Shown here: positions 14,761 to 22,525 of the stretch, piece after piece | How positions within the stretch are numbered: position 1 is the stretch's first letter | How the letters are laid out: every line of letters begins with the position of its first letter | Origin: a virus | Virus record (IMG/VR): IMGVR_UViG_3300035670_000442 | Location: 1 to 43,368 of that record | Strand: one strand, 5' to 3' | DNA length: 43,368 bases | The notes under the pieces: generated by a model | Database searches by the model: none | What the model was told of the DNA's origin: nothing | Seen by the model: only the letters and a program-made list of their open reading frames with translations | Program-made: the position numbers and the translations under genes

Positions 14761-14955
14761 TTAACGAGTTACTTTGACAAATAGACCCCGGGACTTGTCA
14801 TAGCGGTAAGTGTGTTCCTTACCACCACGGCCACCCACCCGGGCACAAAAGCCATCCCCTGTATAGTGGATGATGTTGACAGTACCCGAGGGTAGCTGGA
14901 GGCCCTCTAGGTTCATCATCTCAGCCCCTGTTATTGTCCGAGGTAGTTTGTTCAT
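14761..14955 (-). CDS. small hypothetical protein, 64 aa
   Basis: Starts MNKLPRTITGAEMMNLEG; basic Gly-rich C-terminal half (GRGGKEHTYRYDKSRG) that could be a small beta domain. GGAGGG lies upstream of ATG 14955, about 30 nt from the promoter. Likely early host-interaction protein by position only. Confidence 0.7.
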   Translation of the reverse strand: MNKLPRTITGAEMMNLEGLQLPSGTVNIIHYTGDGFCARVGGRGGKEHTYRYDKSRGLFVKVTR

Positions 14956-14984
14956 TGGGTGCCCTCCAGGGCTTAACTGTCTCC

Positions 14985-15047
14985 AATATAAACAGGTAAA
15001 CCCACTGGGTCAACCGGGTTGTTCTCTATGGTCACCATAGGTATACC
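14985..15047. promoter_or_regulatory. divergent promoters sharing the CTATGGTCACCATAG palindrome
   Basis: Leftward: TTGACC 15013-15008, 17 bp with GGGTTTACC, TATATT 14990-14985. Rightward: TTGTTC 15019-15024, 17 bp, TATACC 15042-15047. The palindrome at 15026-15040 is centred 20 bp upstream of the leftward -35 but fills the rightward spacer, so one bound protein could activate leftward and repress rightward transcription. Confidence 0.7.
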
Positions 15048-15074
15048 TCTATGGTTGACCGGTTAGGGTAAACC

Positions 15075-15344
15075 ATGGCCAGAACGACTATCGCAGGCAT
15101 AGCAGAGCAAGCGGGTATCCCCTGGGATACTCTGCTGGATTTCAACCCAGCCCAGGTACCCTTTGATTTTCCCCCAGAGTTTGCCAAGGGCTTGGAGATC
15201 GCAGAGTCCCTGGGTGTCCAGGTGCCCCAGCCTGGCCAGGTTATCCAGGACATCCTGGGGCCGATCAGGAACCAAATAGAGACCCTGGGGAACACAGAGA
15301 TCCCCCAGGGTGAACTGTTGTCCCGTATCGAATGGCTGTTTTAG
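15075..15344 (+). CDS. hypothetical protein, 89 aa
   Basis: Starts MARTTIAGIAEQAGIPWDTL; the first 30 residues (ITAGIAEQ-like helix, then LLDFNP) faintly resemble a LysM repeat or a small HTH, but neither is convincing. The ribosome site is TAGGGTAAACC, the form used before many late genes. It runs against the surrounding leftward genes and overlaps the HNH gene end by 4 nt. Confidence 0.65.
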   Translation: MARTTIAGIAEQAGIPWDTLLDFNPAQVPFDFPPEFAKGLEIAESLGVQVPQPGQVIQDILGPIRNQIETLGNTEIPQGELLSRIEWLF

Positions 15345-16096
15345 CCCCAGTAGTATGTCTCCTGGTTGACTGGGGCATACTGGAGGTTCTCAGCCATTAA
15401 CCGGAGAAACTCCTGGGTTTCCTCAGGGGTAGCCTGGCCTTTACCACAGTTGACCAGGTAGCAACAGAGGACAGTATTATCGGGGGTATACCCCCGGTGA
15501 CTATCCAAGCGCTCAAGGCAGACTTCGGTTAACAGGGGCCTAACTTCCTCGTCTGGGTCTGGCTCTGTCATGATGATCCCGGTGTAGTAACATCTGGGCT
15601 GGCGTTGGAATAAGTCCATCAGCCATTCCCAGGTGATCGATACGTCGTCCATTAGACGCCCACGGTTTCTAAGGGTTTTTGTATTACCCCGGGCATTCAA
15701 GATTTTCACTTTAGCCCAATGTTCCCGGTTGTACCGCCGGTTTCTCTTAGCTTGGCAGGAAATACAGTATCCTTGCCGTCCATCTGCCTTTGAGGATTGC
15801 TTATGGAAAAAGTCTATGTTGTGGTTTTTCTGACAGATGGGGCAGTACCTTTCCACCCTGGGGTACGTTAGCCTGATACGCATTAGCTTGAGTCTTCTAG
15901 CTTCCTTGCGCCTAGCCCTTTCTCTGCGTTGCTTGGTACTACCCCGGGCGTCCCGTATTTTGGTTTTAGCCCAGTTTTTCCGGTCGTACCTTCTTTTACA
16001 GGCCTTACAGTATGAGTTTAGCCCATCCTTAGCCCGGGCATTCCGGGAAAACTCAGAGAGATCCAAGGTCTCTTTACACTTTGTACATTTCTTCAT
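15341..16096 (-). CDS. HNH-type endonuclease with duplicated zinc-finger domain
   Basis: 251 aa from ATG 16096. Two tandem copies of a C-x2-C...C-x2-C domain (C4/C7/C30/C33 and C85/C88/C111/C114), each followed by a matching basic stretch (WAKTKIRDARG, WAKVKILNARG). The C-terminus has a degenerate treble-clef nuclease fold: CYYTG, ERLDSHRGYTPDNTVL, then VNCGKG. Such proteins are free-standing homing or DNA-cutting enzymes in phages. An upstream GTG (16132) lies before the predicted transcription start and is rejected. Monocistronic with its own promoter. Confidence 0.75.
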   Translation of the reverse strand: MKKCTKCKETLDLSEFSRNARAKDGLNSYCKACKRRYDRKNWAKTKIRDARGSTKQRRERARRKEARRLKLMRIRLTYPRVERYCPICQKNHNIDFFHKQSSKADGRQGYCISCQAKRNRRYNREHWAKVKILNARGNTKTLRNRGRLMDDVSITWEWLMDLFQRQPRCYYTGIIMTEPDPDEEVRPLLTEVCLERLDSHRGYTPDNTVLCCYLVNCGKGQATPEETQEFLRLMAENLQYAPVNQETYYWG

Positions 16097-16122
16097 CAGT
16101 TCTGTTGTCCTTATGTTCACCC

Positions 16123-16152
16123 GGTATAGCACAGGTTAACCGGGCCGGTCAA
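16123..16152 (-). promoter_or_regulatory. promoter of the HNH gene
   Basis: Leftward TTGACC (16152-16147), spacer with CCCGGTTAACCTG, -10 TATACC (16128-16123). Confidence 0.65.
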
Positions 16153-16562
16153 CCTGTAACATAGTCCAGGCCTTCCCTGGCCTCTAGAGACCAGCCGTAT
16201 TCCCCCAGCCAGAGATTATCAGCTTCAGACCAGTGCTCTATGATCTCCTCTAATGCCTTGCTAGCCTGTCTACGGGTTCCATAGCGTTGACTCATAGGGT
16301 AGCCTAGGGTGTCGACCACTATCCAACCGCCAGCCCGTTTCACGGGTTCACTCTGGGGTGCCATGGGCCTACGGGGGATAACCGGTAAAGGTGTCCAGTC
16401 CAGGGCCGCCCTTAGGGCTTCTTCTAGGCTGGAATGGCTGCATTCGAACTTCTGGTCTCCCTTAGCCTTCACAGTTACAAGCCAGTCTTTACCCATCAGC
16501 CTGTACACATCCCAGGATGGAAACTTGAGATCTAAAGCAGCGATCAGATTATCTACGGTCAT
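16149..16562 (-). CDS. hypothetical protein, 137 aa
   Basis: Begins MTVDNLIAALDLKFPSWDVY. Two similar parts (WDVYRLMGKDWLVTVKAKG and GGWIVVDTLGYPMSQRYG), each strand-rich and followed by a helix, suggest an internal duplication of a small alpha-beta fold. TAGGAG precedes ATG 16562. Function unknown. Confidence 0.65.
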   Translation of the reverse strand: MTVDNLIAALDLKFPSWDVYRLMGKDWLVTVKAKGDQKFECSHSSLEEALRAALDWTPLPVIPRRPMAPQSEPVKRAGGWIVVDTLGYPMSQRYGTRRQASKALEEIIEHWSEADNLWLGEYGWSLEAREGLDYVTG

Positions 16563-16585
16563 GGGGATCTCCTATTTATTGACCC

Positions 16586-16615
16586 AGCCTAGCATAGGCT
16601 AACCCGCCAGGTCAA
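16586..16615 (-). promoter_or_regulatory. promoter of the 137-aa gene
   Basis: Leftward TTGACC (16615-16610), spacer with GGGTTAGCC, -10 TAGGCT (16591-16586), a weaker match. It overlaps the end of the small HTH gene. Confidence 0.5.
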
Positions 16616-16851
16616 CCTGGGTAGTCAGTCACCCAAGGGCTACCCTGGGACTCCCGGCGTCCATGCCAGTAGCCTAGCTGGTATTGGGTCTGGGAACCCG
16701 AGTAATCCTTAAGCCAATGGATACGCCGGACAACAGTTTCTTTGCACAGGTGTACCCTTGAGGCTACCTGGGCATACGTGAGGCCCTCGGACATCAGACG
16801 GAGGATCTCTAGGTCTGTGGAATCTGGTTCGGTCTTGACTGGCTTAGACAT
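16612..16851 (-). CDS. small HTH protein, 79 aa
   Basis: From ATG 16851. Residues about 12-45 (LEILRLMSEGLTYAQVASRV, then KETVVRRIHWL) are a LuxR/sigma-region-4-like helix-turn-helix with nothing else attached. It could be a phage transcription factor and is a second candidate for the shared promoter palindromes. The ribosome site is poor; a GTG at 16884 would add eleven residues. Head-to-head with the rightward 82-aa gene. Confidence 0.65.
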   Translation of the reverse strand: MSKPVKTEPDSTDLEILRLMSEGLTYAQVASRVHLCKETVVRRIHWLKDYSGSQTQYQLGYWHGRRESQGSPWVTDYPG

Positions 16852-16876
16852 CTTAGGAAAAACCCCTGGTAAAAAT

Positions 16877-17125
16877 ATGAACACTCTGGCCCTAGCGATC
16901 CCTCAGTTCACCCGGCGTATGCTGGCCATCAATGGATACTTTTTCGCCCAGGGTTTACCCCAGGCAACCTCGCCTGTGGAAACCGAGCTATGCCGTGATC
17001 GCTGGCTACCTGGACTCTGGGTAAACCCTGAATACAGGTTGACCACTCATTTCAGGTGGTTCTCGGTCTATGGTCGGATGACCCATCTGCCTACCGGCGT
17101 GTCTTCTGTATTAGCCTACGTCTAG
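16877..17125 (+). CDS. hypothetical protein, 82 aa, against the local strand
   Basis: Begins MNTLALAIPQFTRRMLAING. It fills the gap between two leftward genes with phage-like codon use and no competing leftward frame until 17091. No family recognised; weak ribosome site. The last 35 nt overlap the convergent gene. Confidence 0.45.
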   Translation: MNTLALAIPQFTRRMLAINGYFFAQGLPQATSPVETELCRDRWLPGLWVNPEYRLTTHFRWFSVYGRMTHLPTGVSSVLAYV

Positions 17126-17708
17126 ATGCCCTATGGCCCCAGTGATACTCCAGGATGTCCTTAAGTTCACTCAGGACTCCTGAGTACCATTCCCGGTACT
17201 CCTCAGGGGTGATAACAGCCTTGTGACCGTGTTGCTCATGGAACTGCCGGGTGTCATCTATGGGGCTACTTAGGGATCCATCCTTCATGGCAACGGTGGT
17301 CTTAGCACGACCCCAGAGGTTCAGGTAGTACAGGTACCGCCGGTGGTGTGCCAAGTACCTCCGGAACAATGGGAGATACGGGGCCAGCTTGTAAGCCGGG
17401 CGGGTCTGTGACCACCATAGGATGATCTGGATAGTGTCCTTGCAGGACTCTAGGCTTTTCCGGTAAGAGCTTAGGGCCAGTCCCCGCTCGAACTCAGTAT
17501 CAAAGTCTGTGTCCCGAGCCCGAACCAACCGGTGCCCCATACCATCTAATGATCTTAGGTTAGACTCCAGATTACCCCTAGCCTTGGCCGCATCTATGCG
17601 CTCAAACTTCCTGGGCTGAGACCTAGGGGCTTTACCACTAAAGGTTGTTGTGTTGCAGTGGTCAACCATGGCGGCCAGGGTTTGCTTGTTATTCATTGCT
17701 ATACCCAT
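17091..17708 (-). CDS. hypothetical basic protein, 205 aa
   Basis: First leftward gene from the central divergent promoter, a position usual for the earliest takeover genes. Strongly basic (APRSQPRKFERIDAAKARG, HHRRYLYYLNLWGRAK, RASRRRLIQKTRR), so nucleic-acid or ribosome binding is plausible; no family recognised. ATG 17708 would give a very short leader; ATG 17696 is four codons on. Confidence 0.7.
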   Translation of the reverse strand: MGIAMNNKQTLAAMVDHCNTTTFSGKAPRSQPRKFERIDAAKARGNLESNLRSLDGMGHRLVRARDTDFDTEFERGLALSSYRKSLESCKDTIQIILWWSQTRPAYKLAPYLPLFRRYLAHHRRYLYYLNLWGRAKTTVAMKDGSLSSPIDDTRQFHEQHGHKAVITPEEYREWYSGVLSELKDILEYHWGHRASRRRLIQKTRR

Positions 17709-17722
17709 ACATATAGAACCCC

Positions 17723-17822
17723 AGGATAACCCGGGTACACCTGGGAGGTCAACCCATAGAAAACTCTATGGTTACCATAGAAAACTATGGGGTTGACTTC
17801 CCAGGTGTACCCGGGTTATCTT
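17723..17822. promoter_or_regulatory. central divergent promoter pair
   Basis: Leftward TTGACC (17752-17747), -10 TATCCT (17728-17723); rightward TTGACT (17793-17798), -10 TATCTT (17817-17822). Both spacers contain CCCAGGTGTACCCGGG. CTATGGTTACCATAG (17766-17780) lies between them, centred 21 and 20 bp from the two -35 edges. It drives early leftward genes and, rightward, the structured RNA and late operon. Confidence 0.8.
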
Positions 17823-17956
17823 TAGGTCATGGAAACGGAAAGGGTAATAAGCCCCAAGGGTTCAAGCCCTGGGCAGCCCATGTAGGCTGAAACATTTATA
17901 GTAAGTCTACTAACCGGCCAAGCACCGACGGGTGCCCCGCTTGACGGGAAGAACAT

Positions 17957-18058
17957 TGATCCTATATACGCAGATTGTCAGAGTAAGGGTATTCAACGCC
18001 CCTTGCCTTATCTGAGGGCCTCCGGGCCTATACAGGAAGAAACCTGTAGTATGGATCA
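17957..18058 (+). repeat. structured RNA unit 1
   Basis: Closing stem TGATCC (17957-17962) / GGATCA (18053-18058); a 36-nt core at 17975-18010 identical to unit 2; hairpin ACAGG-AAGAAA-CCTGT (18032-18047). Exactly 100 nt before unit 2. Confidence 0.8.
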
Positions 18059-18062
18059 CCTT

Positions 18063-18159
18063 AGTCCTTTTGGCTTGTCAGAGTAAGGGTATTCAACGCC
18101 CCTTGCCTTAGCTAATGGCCTCCGAGCCTATGCTGGAAGAAACCAGCAATCCGAGGACT
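18063..18159 (+). repeat. structured RNA unit 2
   Basis: Closing stem AGTCCT (18063-18068) / AGGACT (18154-18159), different in sequence but equivalent in position to unit 1; the same 36-nt core (18075-18110); hairpin GCTGG-AAGAAA-CCAGC (18132-18147) with the same loop and paired substitutions. Confidence 0.8.
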
Positions 18160-18179
18160 TTCGCTGACTACTATCCAAG

Positions 18180-18215
18180 GTCTCATCCGGGCTATCCCTG
18201 TAACCCGGATGAGAC
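18180..18215 (+). repeat. 12-bp stem hairpin, loop CTATCCCTGTAA
   Basis: GTCTCATCCGGG pairs perfectly with CCCGGATGAGAC around a 12-nt loop. No T-run follows, so it is not an intrinsic terminator. The TATCCCT in the loop recurs in the loop at 29936-29973 and near 34721. Confidence 0.85.
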
Positions 18216-18351
18216 TCAAGAGAACTAGGCAGCACGCCGATAGGCCACCCAGGTAGATCAGGGACTACCAGAGTGGCCTAGAGGTATATCCGGGCGGTTT
18301 CAGGGTGCCGTACCACCCTGGGACAACCTGGTACACCATAGGGTAAAACCT

Positions 18352-20436
18352 ATGGACATCCAAGTAAAAATCCAGGACTACCCGGTAACCTGGGCCAGCG
18401 GTAGGGAGATCATAGATGTAGCAATAACCCTAGGACAGCAAGAAAAATCTAGCAACTGTCAGGTAACCTTAGCAGACCCGGACGGGTCTATCGGGGCTGC
18501 CTTGATCGCACACTCGGAGAAAGCTGGGGGTATAGTCGGGCTGCCTGCTAGCCAGGCTACCCAGGGTACCTCCGGGGTATCTGGTGGTACCTGGGGTGAT
18601 GCCTCGGGGGCTGAGGTTGCGATCGTGGCTGAGTGTATCGCCCAGGGTGTCACTGATGACGCCCAGATAGCCTATATCCTGGCTACTGCTAAGCATGAAT
18701 CGGGTAACTTTGTTTACACAGAAGAGATCTGGGGGCCTACCCCAGCACAGTCAGGTTATGAGGGTCGGGCAGACCTGGGGAATAACCAACCGGGCGACGG
18801 GTACAGGTACCGTGGCCGTGGTCTTGTGCAGATCACGGGTAGACGGAACTACCAGGATTGGTCAAAGCGCCTCGGGGTTGACTTGGTATCCAACCCAGAC
18901 TTGGCCAGCCAACAGGGCTATGCCTTGACCATCCTGGTTGTCGGGATGCGTGATGGTACCTTTACCACCCGGAGATTATCCCAGTACGTCCAAGGCTCCA
19001 AGCGAGATTTTACTGGGGCTCGTCAGGTAGTCAATGGTACTGACCAGGCGTCCTTGATCGCCGGGTATGCCCAGGAGTACCTAGCGCGTGTCCCGGGACT
19101 CAGGTCTGTCACTGGTTCACCGGTCACCCAGACACCACCAGAGCCCACGGACACAGGGACTATCAAGGGATCACTGATCGAGATCACCATTGATACCTAT
19201 GTGTTTCGGTTTTATCACACAGGTACTGATACCAGTAACACAGGACAGACGGTACTGACGGGTCAAGGCGTCCGTTGGCTACTCAGTAGACGCCGGAAGT
19301 CCCGGGCGATCGCCTCAGTCACCCTGAGGGGCCTAGCCCAGAAAATCGCAGAGATCCATGGCCTTACCTTGGACTACCAGGCCTCTATTAATCCTGAGTA
19401 CACCTATGTAACCCAGGAGAACATTAGCGACTACCAGCTACTCCTAAGGGAAGCTGACCGGGCTGGTCTGTGGCTATCTGAGGAAAACGGAAAGCTAACC
19501 ATCAAGGACACCCGGAATGCCCGGGATACCTCGCTGGTTCTTAGACCCGGGCTAAACCTGATCTCCTGGAAAGTATCAGACAAGGCTATCAGTACCCTTG
19601 AGGACGCCCCTGATACTAGCTTGCGTCAAAAGGAGCCCAAGGTGACCATAGATGCCCAGAGCGGCCAGTTGTCCCAGGTAGCCCCTGAGATCTCCGATGA
19701 CGCTGAGGCCACCACAGGGGAGACCCCAGAGACCCAGGGAACGCTAGCACCGGGCCAAGATGTCATAGTCACCCAGAGCCGATCCCGGTACAAAAGAGTC
19801 AAAGGATTACCCTCTATGTTCACCCTTGGACTCACCCTTGGACTACAACCCTTGGACGCTGTAACCACCCAAGGGTTACCTGGGGTACTCAGCAGAGTAT
19901 GGTTAGTAGACTCAGTGACACACCAGGTGTCCGCTGGTACCACGGCTCTACAGGTCTATAGCCCGGTAGAGGTATTAGACCTTACCCCAGAGACCCCTCA
20001 GACCTCTACGGCTGCCCCGGTAAACCCAGGCGTCCCTGGTAGCTACATCTACCCGGTTACTGGGTTCGTCGTGACCTCACCCCGTGGGCCTCGGAATGGC
20101 CGGATGCACCATGGAACCGATGTGGCCACTCCGACTGGAACCCCTATCGTGGCGTCCCAGGATGGCCAGGTAACCATAGCGGCCACCCAGAGCGGCTATG
20201 GTAAAGTGATCTACCTGAAACACCCAGATGGCTACGAGACCCGATATGCCCACCTAAGCGCCTTCAGTGTCTCGGTAGGCCAGACGGTAACCAAGGGTCA
20301 GCAGATAGGCCTATCCGGTAACACGGGGGTAGGTACTGGCCCACATCTGCACTGGGAGATCCGGAACCCGTCAGGATCATCCATCAACCCCGAGGACATA
20401 GGGCTACCCGTAAAGGTAGGGTCTAACATGGGGTAG
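18352..20436 (+). CDS. tail hub (gpD-like) with GH19 and M23 murein hydrolases
   Basis: 694 aa. Residues 1-60 and about 255-400 resemble late control protein D, the tail hub. Between them (about 85-245) is a chitinase-class GH19 lysozyme domain (AKHESGNF with E116, then [15 protein letters not shown]). The C-terminus (about 565-690) is an M23 peptidase with HHGTD and HLHW zinc motifs and YAHL. Such hubs cut the cell wall during DNA injection; having both a glycosidase and a peptidase is a rich outfit. AGGGTAAAACCT precedes ATG 18352, and SD and start are within an imperfect inverted repeat (CCATAGG/CCTATGG). It lies before the portal, far from the other tail genes. Confidence 0.9.
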   Translation: MDIQVKIQDYPVTWASGREIIDVAITLGQQEKSSNCQVTLADPDGSIGAALIAHSEKAGGIVGLPASQATQGTSGVSGGTWGDASGAEVAIVAECIAQGVTDDAQIAYILATAKHESGNFVYTEEIWGPTPAQSGYEGRADLGNNQPGDGYRYRGRGLVQITGRRNYQDWSKRLGVDLVSNPDLASQQGYALTILVVGMRDGTFTTRRLSQYVQGSKRDFTGARQVVNGTDQASLIAGYAQEYLARVPGLRSVTGSPVTQTPPEPTDTGTIKGSLIEITIDTYVFRFYHTGTDTSNTGQTVLTGQGVRWLLSRRRKSRAIASVTLRGLAQKIAEIHGLTLDYQASINPEYTYVTQENISDYQLLLREADRAGLWLSEENGKLTIKDTRNARDTSLVLRPGLNLISWKVSDKAISTLEDAPDTSLRQKEPKVTIDAQSGQLSQVAPEISDDAEATTGETPETQGTLAPGQDVIVTQSRSRYKRVKGLPSMFTLGLTLGLQPLDAVTTQGLPGVLSRVWLVDSVTHQVSAGTTALQVYSPVEVLDLTPETPQTSTAAPVNPGVPGSYIYPVTGFVVTSPRGPRNGRMHHGTDVATPTGTPIVASQDGQVTIAATQSGYGKVIYLKHPDGYETRYAHLSAFSVSVGQTVTKGQQIGLSGNTGVGTGPHLHWEIRNPSGSSINPEDIGLPVKVGSNMG

Positions 20437-20479
20437 GGGAACCCTGTGGAAACCGCTGGGACAACATAGGGTAAACCCT

Positions 20480-21934
20480 ATGGACTTCCCCGATACTATG
20501 ACCCTGGAGTCCCTGGAGACCCGGGACGAGCGTCACCAGGACAGACTGAGAACCTGGGAAGAGATCAGCGACTTCCGGTCAGGCTGGCCCCGGCTGAAAA
20601 ACAAGCTTGACTACTACTTGCCCCAGAGACCCGGGGAAGACCCAGAGATTTACCGACACAGGATCCGTAAGCCCTGCTATACCCCTGTGATGAATACGGC
20701 GATCCGTGAGTTCACAGGTAAGCTGATGTCATCGGCTATCCATGAGTCTGGGGCTGATGGCGACTTCTGGGACGCCTGGTTTGAAAAGACAGACGGTAAG
20801 TCCCAGGATAAAAATGAGCTACTGACGGACATCTTTACCTGTCTGCTGTACTACGGGGAAGTCTACCTAGGCGTAGAAAACCCCCGAACTTTCCAGGGTA
20901 ACATGATTTTACCCTATGTTTTACTGTATGAGCCCTGGTATTGCACCTACCAGGCGGATAACTGGTATCTGACCAAGCAAGTCAAGATCACCCGGACTCC
21001 ATTTGGGCGTCCAGAGTCCCGGGTGATCTGGACGTACTGGATGCCAGGGGTGACTGCCCAATATGAGGCCCAGGCAGAACTTGGGATCAATGGGGAAGTT
21101 CACCGGGTCTTCAACGGTAATGAATGGGTAACGGCGATCCCTAAGACACCTGTCCGGTTGGCCCGGATCTTTGAACACGGGGCACCCAGGGCGGCTATGG
21201 TGCACCTAGAGTTACCCGAGGAGCTCTGGACAGCCCGGCAAGCCTACCCGAAACAATGGCAACACATGATCGTAGAGAATGCCTGGGTGGACTCTGGGTC
21301 TACCGCGGGGGTAGTACAGCGTATCTACCGCCCTAGTCCACCAGCACCCATGGACGATCCCAGGGTCTCCTATAGTACCCCTGATTACTCCCAGATGGTC
21401 TCCGGGAATCACCATATTCTGATCGGGGATGACTTTAAGTTTTCAGAATCCCCTGGTGGGGCGATCGCTAACCTCCAGGGTCAGCTAGACAAAATCGAGC
21501 TACAGATCAAGCACCTGGCCAGTATGGGCTGGCAGTCGGTAGACGGTGACATCCAGAATGCCTCTGGGGCATCCAAGGCCGTTGATATGGCACTCCTGGA
21601 AGACACCATGAAAACCTATGGTAAAAAGGTACTACAGATTTACCAGGGTGTCCTGGGTTTAGTCTCAGAGTTAGCAGGCGGTCAGGGTGAGATCTCGGTT
21701 ACTGGCCTAGACACCTACGGGGTAGATAGCCTCCAGGAGATCCTAGAGGAGTCCGAGACCGTCTTTAAGTACCTAGAGTATCTCCCTGAGACTGCCGTAA
21801 GACTCTGGGTGTCCAGGTTGTCCGGGCTACTGGCTGGCTCTGTGTCCTTTGAGGATCGACAGAAGATCCAGGACGAACTGAAGGCCCTGGAGCTTAGACA
21901 ACATAGGGTAAACCCAGGAGAACAGAATGGATGA
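20480..21934 (+). CDS. portal protein
   Basis: 484 aa, usual portal size. N-terminal RHRIRKPCYTPVMNTAIREF, the central DIFTCLLYYGEVYLGVENP and the later helical QLDKIELQIKHLASMGW, plus ASGASKAVDMALLEDTMKTY and the long C-terminal helices, match phage portals of the DUF4055-like group. It forms the dodecameric ring for packaging and tail joining. The start lies in the inverted repeat ATAGGGT-AA-ACCCTAT that holds both SD and ATG. Overlaps the next gene by 8 nt. Confidence 0.85.
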   Translation: MDFPDTMTLESLETRDERHQDRLRTWEEISDFRSGWPRLKNKLDYYLPQRPGEDPEIYRHRIRKPCYTPVMNTAIREFTGKLMSSAIHESGADGDFWDAWFEKTDGKSQDKNELLTDIFTCLLYYGEVYLGVENPRTFQGNMILPYVLLYEPWYCTYQADNWYLTKQVKITRTPFGRPESRVIWTYWMPGVTAQYEAQAELGINGEVHRVFNGNEWVTAIPKTPVRLARIFEHGAPRAAMVHLELPEELWTARQAYPKQWQHMIVENAWVDSGSTAGVVQRIYRPSPPAPMDDPRVSYSTPDYSQMVSGNHHILIGDDFKFSESPGGAIANLQGQLDKIELQIKHLASMGWQSVDGDIQNASGASKAVDMALLEDTMKTYGKKVLQIYQGVLGLVSELAGGQGEISVTGLDTYGVDSLQEILEESETVFKYLEYLPETAVRLWVSRLSGLLAGSVSFEDRQKIQDELKALELRQHRVNPGEQNG

Positions 21935-22484
21935 AGCGGCGGTAAAAGCCCTGATTAAAACAGCCCTAGAGGATTTCACAGGAGACCTGGAGAGTCTCTT
22001 TGAACCCGTGACCAAGGCGATCACTAAAGACACCCGGGATTACCTTAAGGCTGTCCTAGATCCCCTGGAAGATCGCCTAGGTAAGATCGAGGCCCCTCAG
22101 GATTCCAAGGATGAGCCTGGGAAGTCTCCGGATGATACCAGGCTAGCCAAGCTTGAACAGTCCTTGGAGGCAGAACGAAAAACCAGAGAAAGCCTGGAAC
22201 TCAAGGCAGCCTTAGGGGACATCTTGGGTGGCTATGACCTCAAGTTCGCAGACCAAGCGCGTCAAGGTGTCCTGGGAGCCGCCGGGGAACTCAAGAAGTC
22301 CGGAGACTCCTGGGTGACCAAGGATGGCCGAAGCCTCCAGGAAGTTACCGAGGAGTTTATGGGGACGGACTTCGGTAAGCACCTGATGAACCCTAAAGGT
22401 AAACCGGGCAATGGTACGGAGCCGCCCCAGGGTAAGCAAGGGGAGTCAGTAGATCCCGTGACTGCCTTAGCCGGGTTTTTCTAA
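21927..22484 (+). CDS. scaffolding-like protein
   Basis: 185 aa, highly charged and helical, with coiled-coil character at about 70-95 (LAKLEQSLEAERKTRESLEL) and a disordered C-terminus rich in Lys, Gly and Pro. Its position between portal and major capsid protein is the usual scaffold slot. No protease gene is seen nearby. GGAGAA precedes ATG 21927. Confidence 0.75.
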   Translation: MDEAAVKALIKTALEDFTGDLESLFEPVTKAITKDTRDYLKAVLDPLEDRLGKIEAPQDSKDEPGKSPDDTRLAKLEQSLEAERKTRESLELKAALGDILGGYDLKFADQARQGVLGAAGELKKSGDSWVTKDGRSLQEVTEEFMGTDFGKHLMNPKGKPGNGTEPPQGKQGESVDPVTALAGFF

Positions 22485-22525
22485 GGGTACACCGGGACAC
22501 ATTAGGAAAAACATAAGGAAAAACA

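Larger units (their letters stand above)
17825..18330 (+). ncRNA. large structured non-coding RNA (about 500 nt)
   Basis: No convincing ORF lies between the rightward promoter and the hub gene at 18352. At least eight hairpins can be drawn: GCACC/GGTGC (17922-17935), two 100-nt units (17957-18159), a 12-bp stem at 18180-18215, an 8-bp stem TAGGCCAC/GTGGCCTA (18241-18280) with inner GGTAG/CTACC, and CAGGGTG/CACCCTG (18301-18320). Blocks at 17838-17880, 17913-17934 and 18190-18200 recur in the same order in the RNA at 34.56-34.75 kb. It could be a free RNA or the leader of the late operon. It resembles no riboswitch, tmRNA or RNase P that I can recall. Confidence 0.75.

Noticed and set aside
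16097-16132. Longer HNH protein starting at GTG 16132
   Set aside because: That start lies upstream of the predicted transcription start of its own promoter.
17850-17875. tRNA, from a T-arm-like GGGTTCAAGCCC
   Set aside because: No acceptor, D or anticodon arms can be fitted, and the homologous second RNA replaces TTC with GGC in the loop.
17829-17885. 18-aa ORF right after the central rightward promoter
   Set aside because: It overlaps the first conserved RNA block, lacks a ribosome site and is not matched in the second RNA.
18011-18030. c-di-GMP riboswitch, from GGCCTCCGGGCC
   Set aside because: Only a hairpin-level likeness; the conserved core and receptor parts of that class are missing.
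17975-18110. CRISPR array from two identical 36-nt repeats
   Set aside because: Only two copies, similarity continues beyond 36 nt, and stems covary; there are no cas genes. Structured RNA units explain it better.
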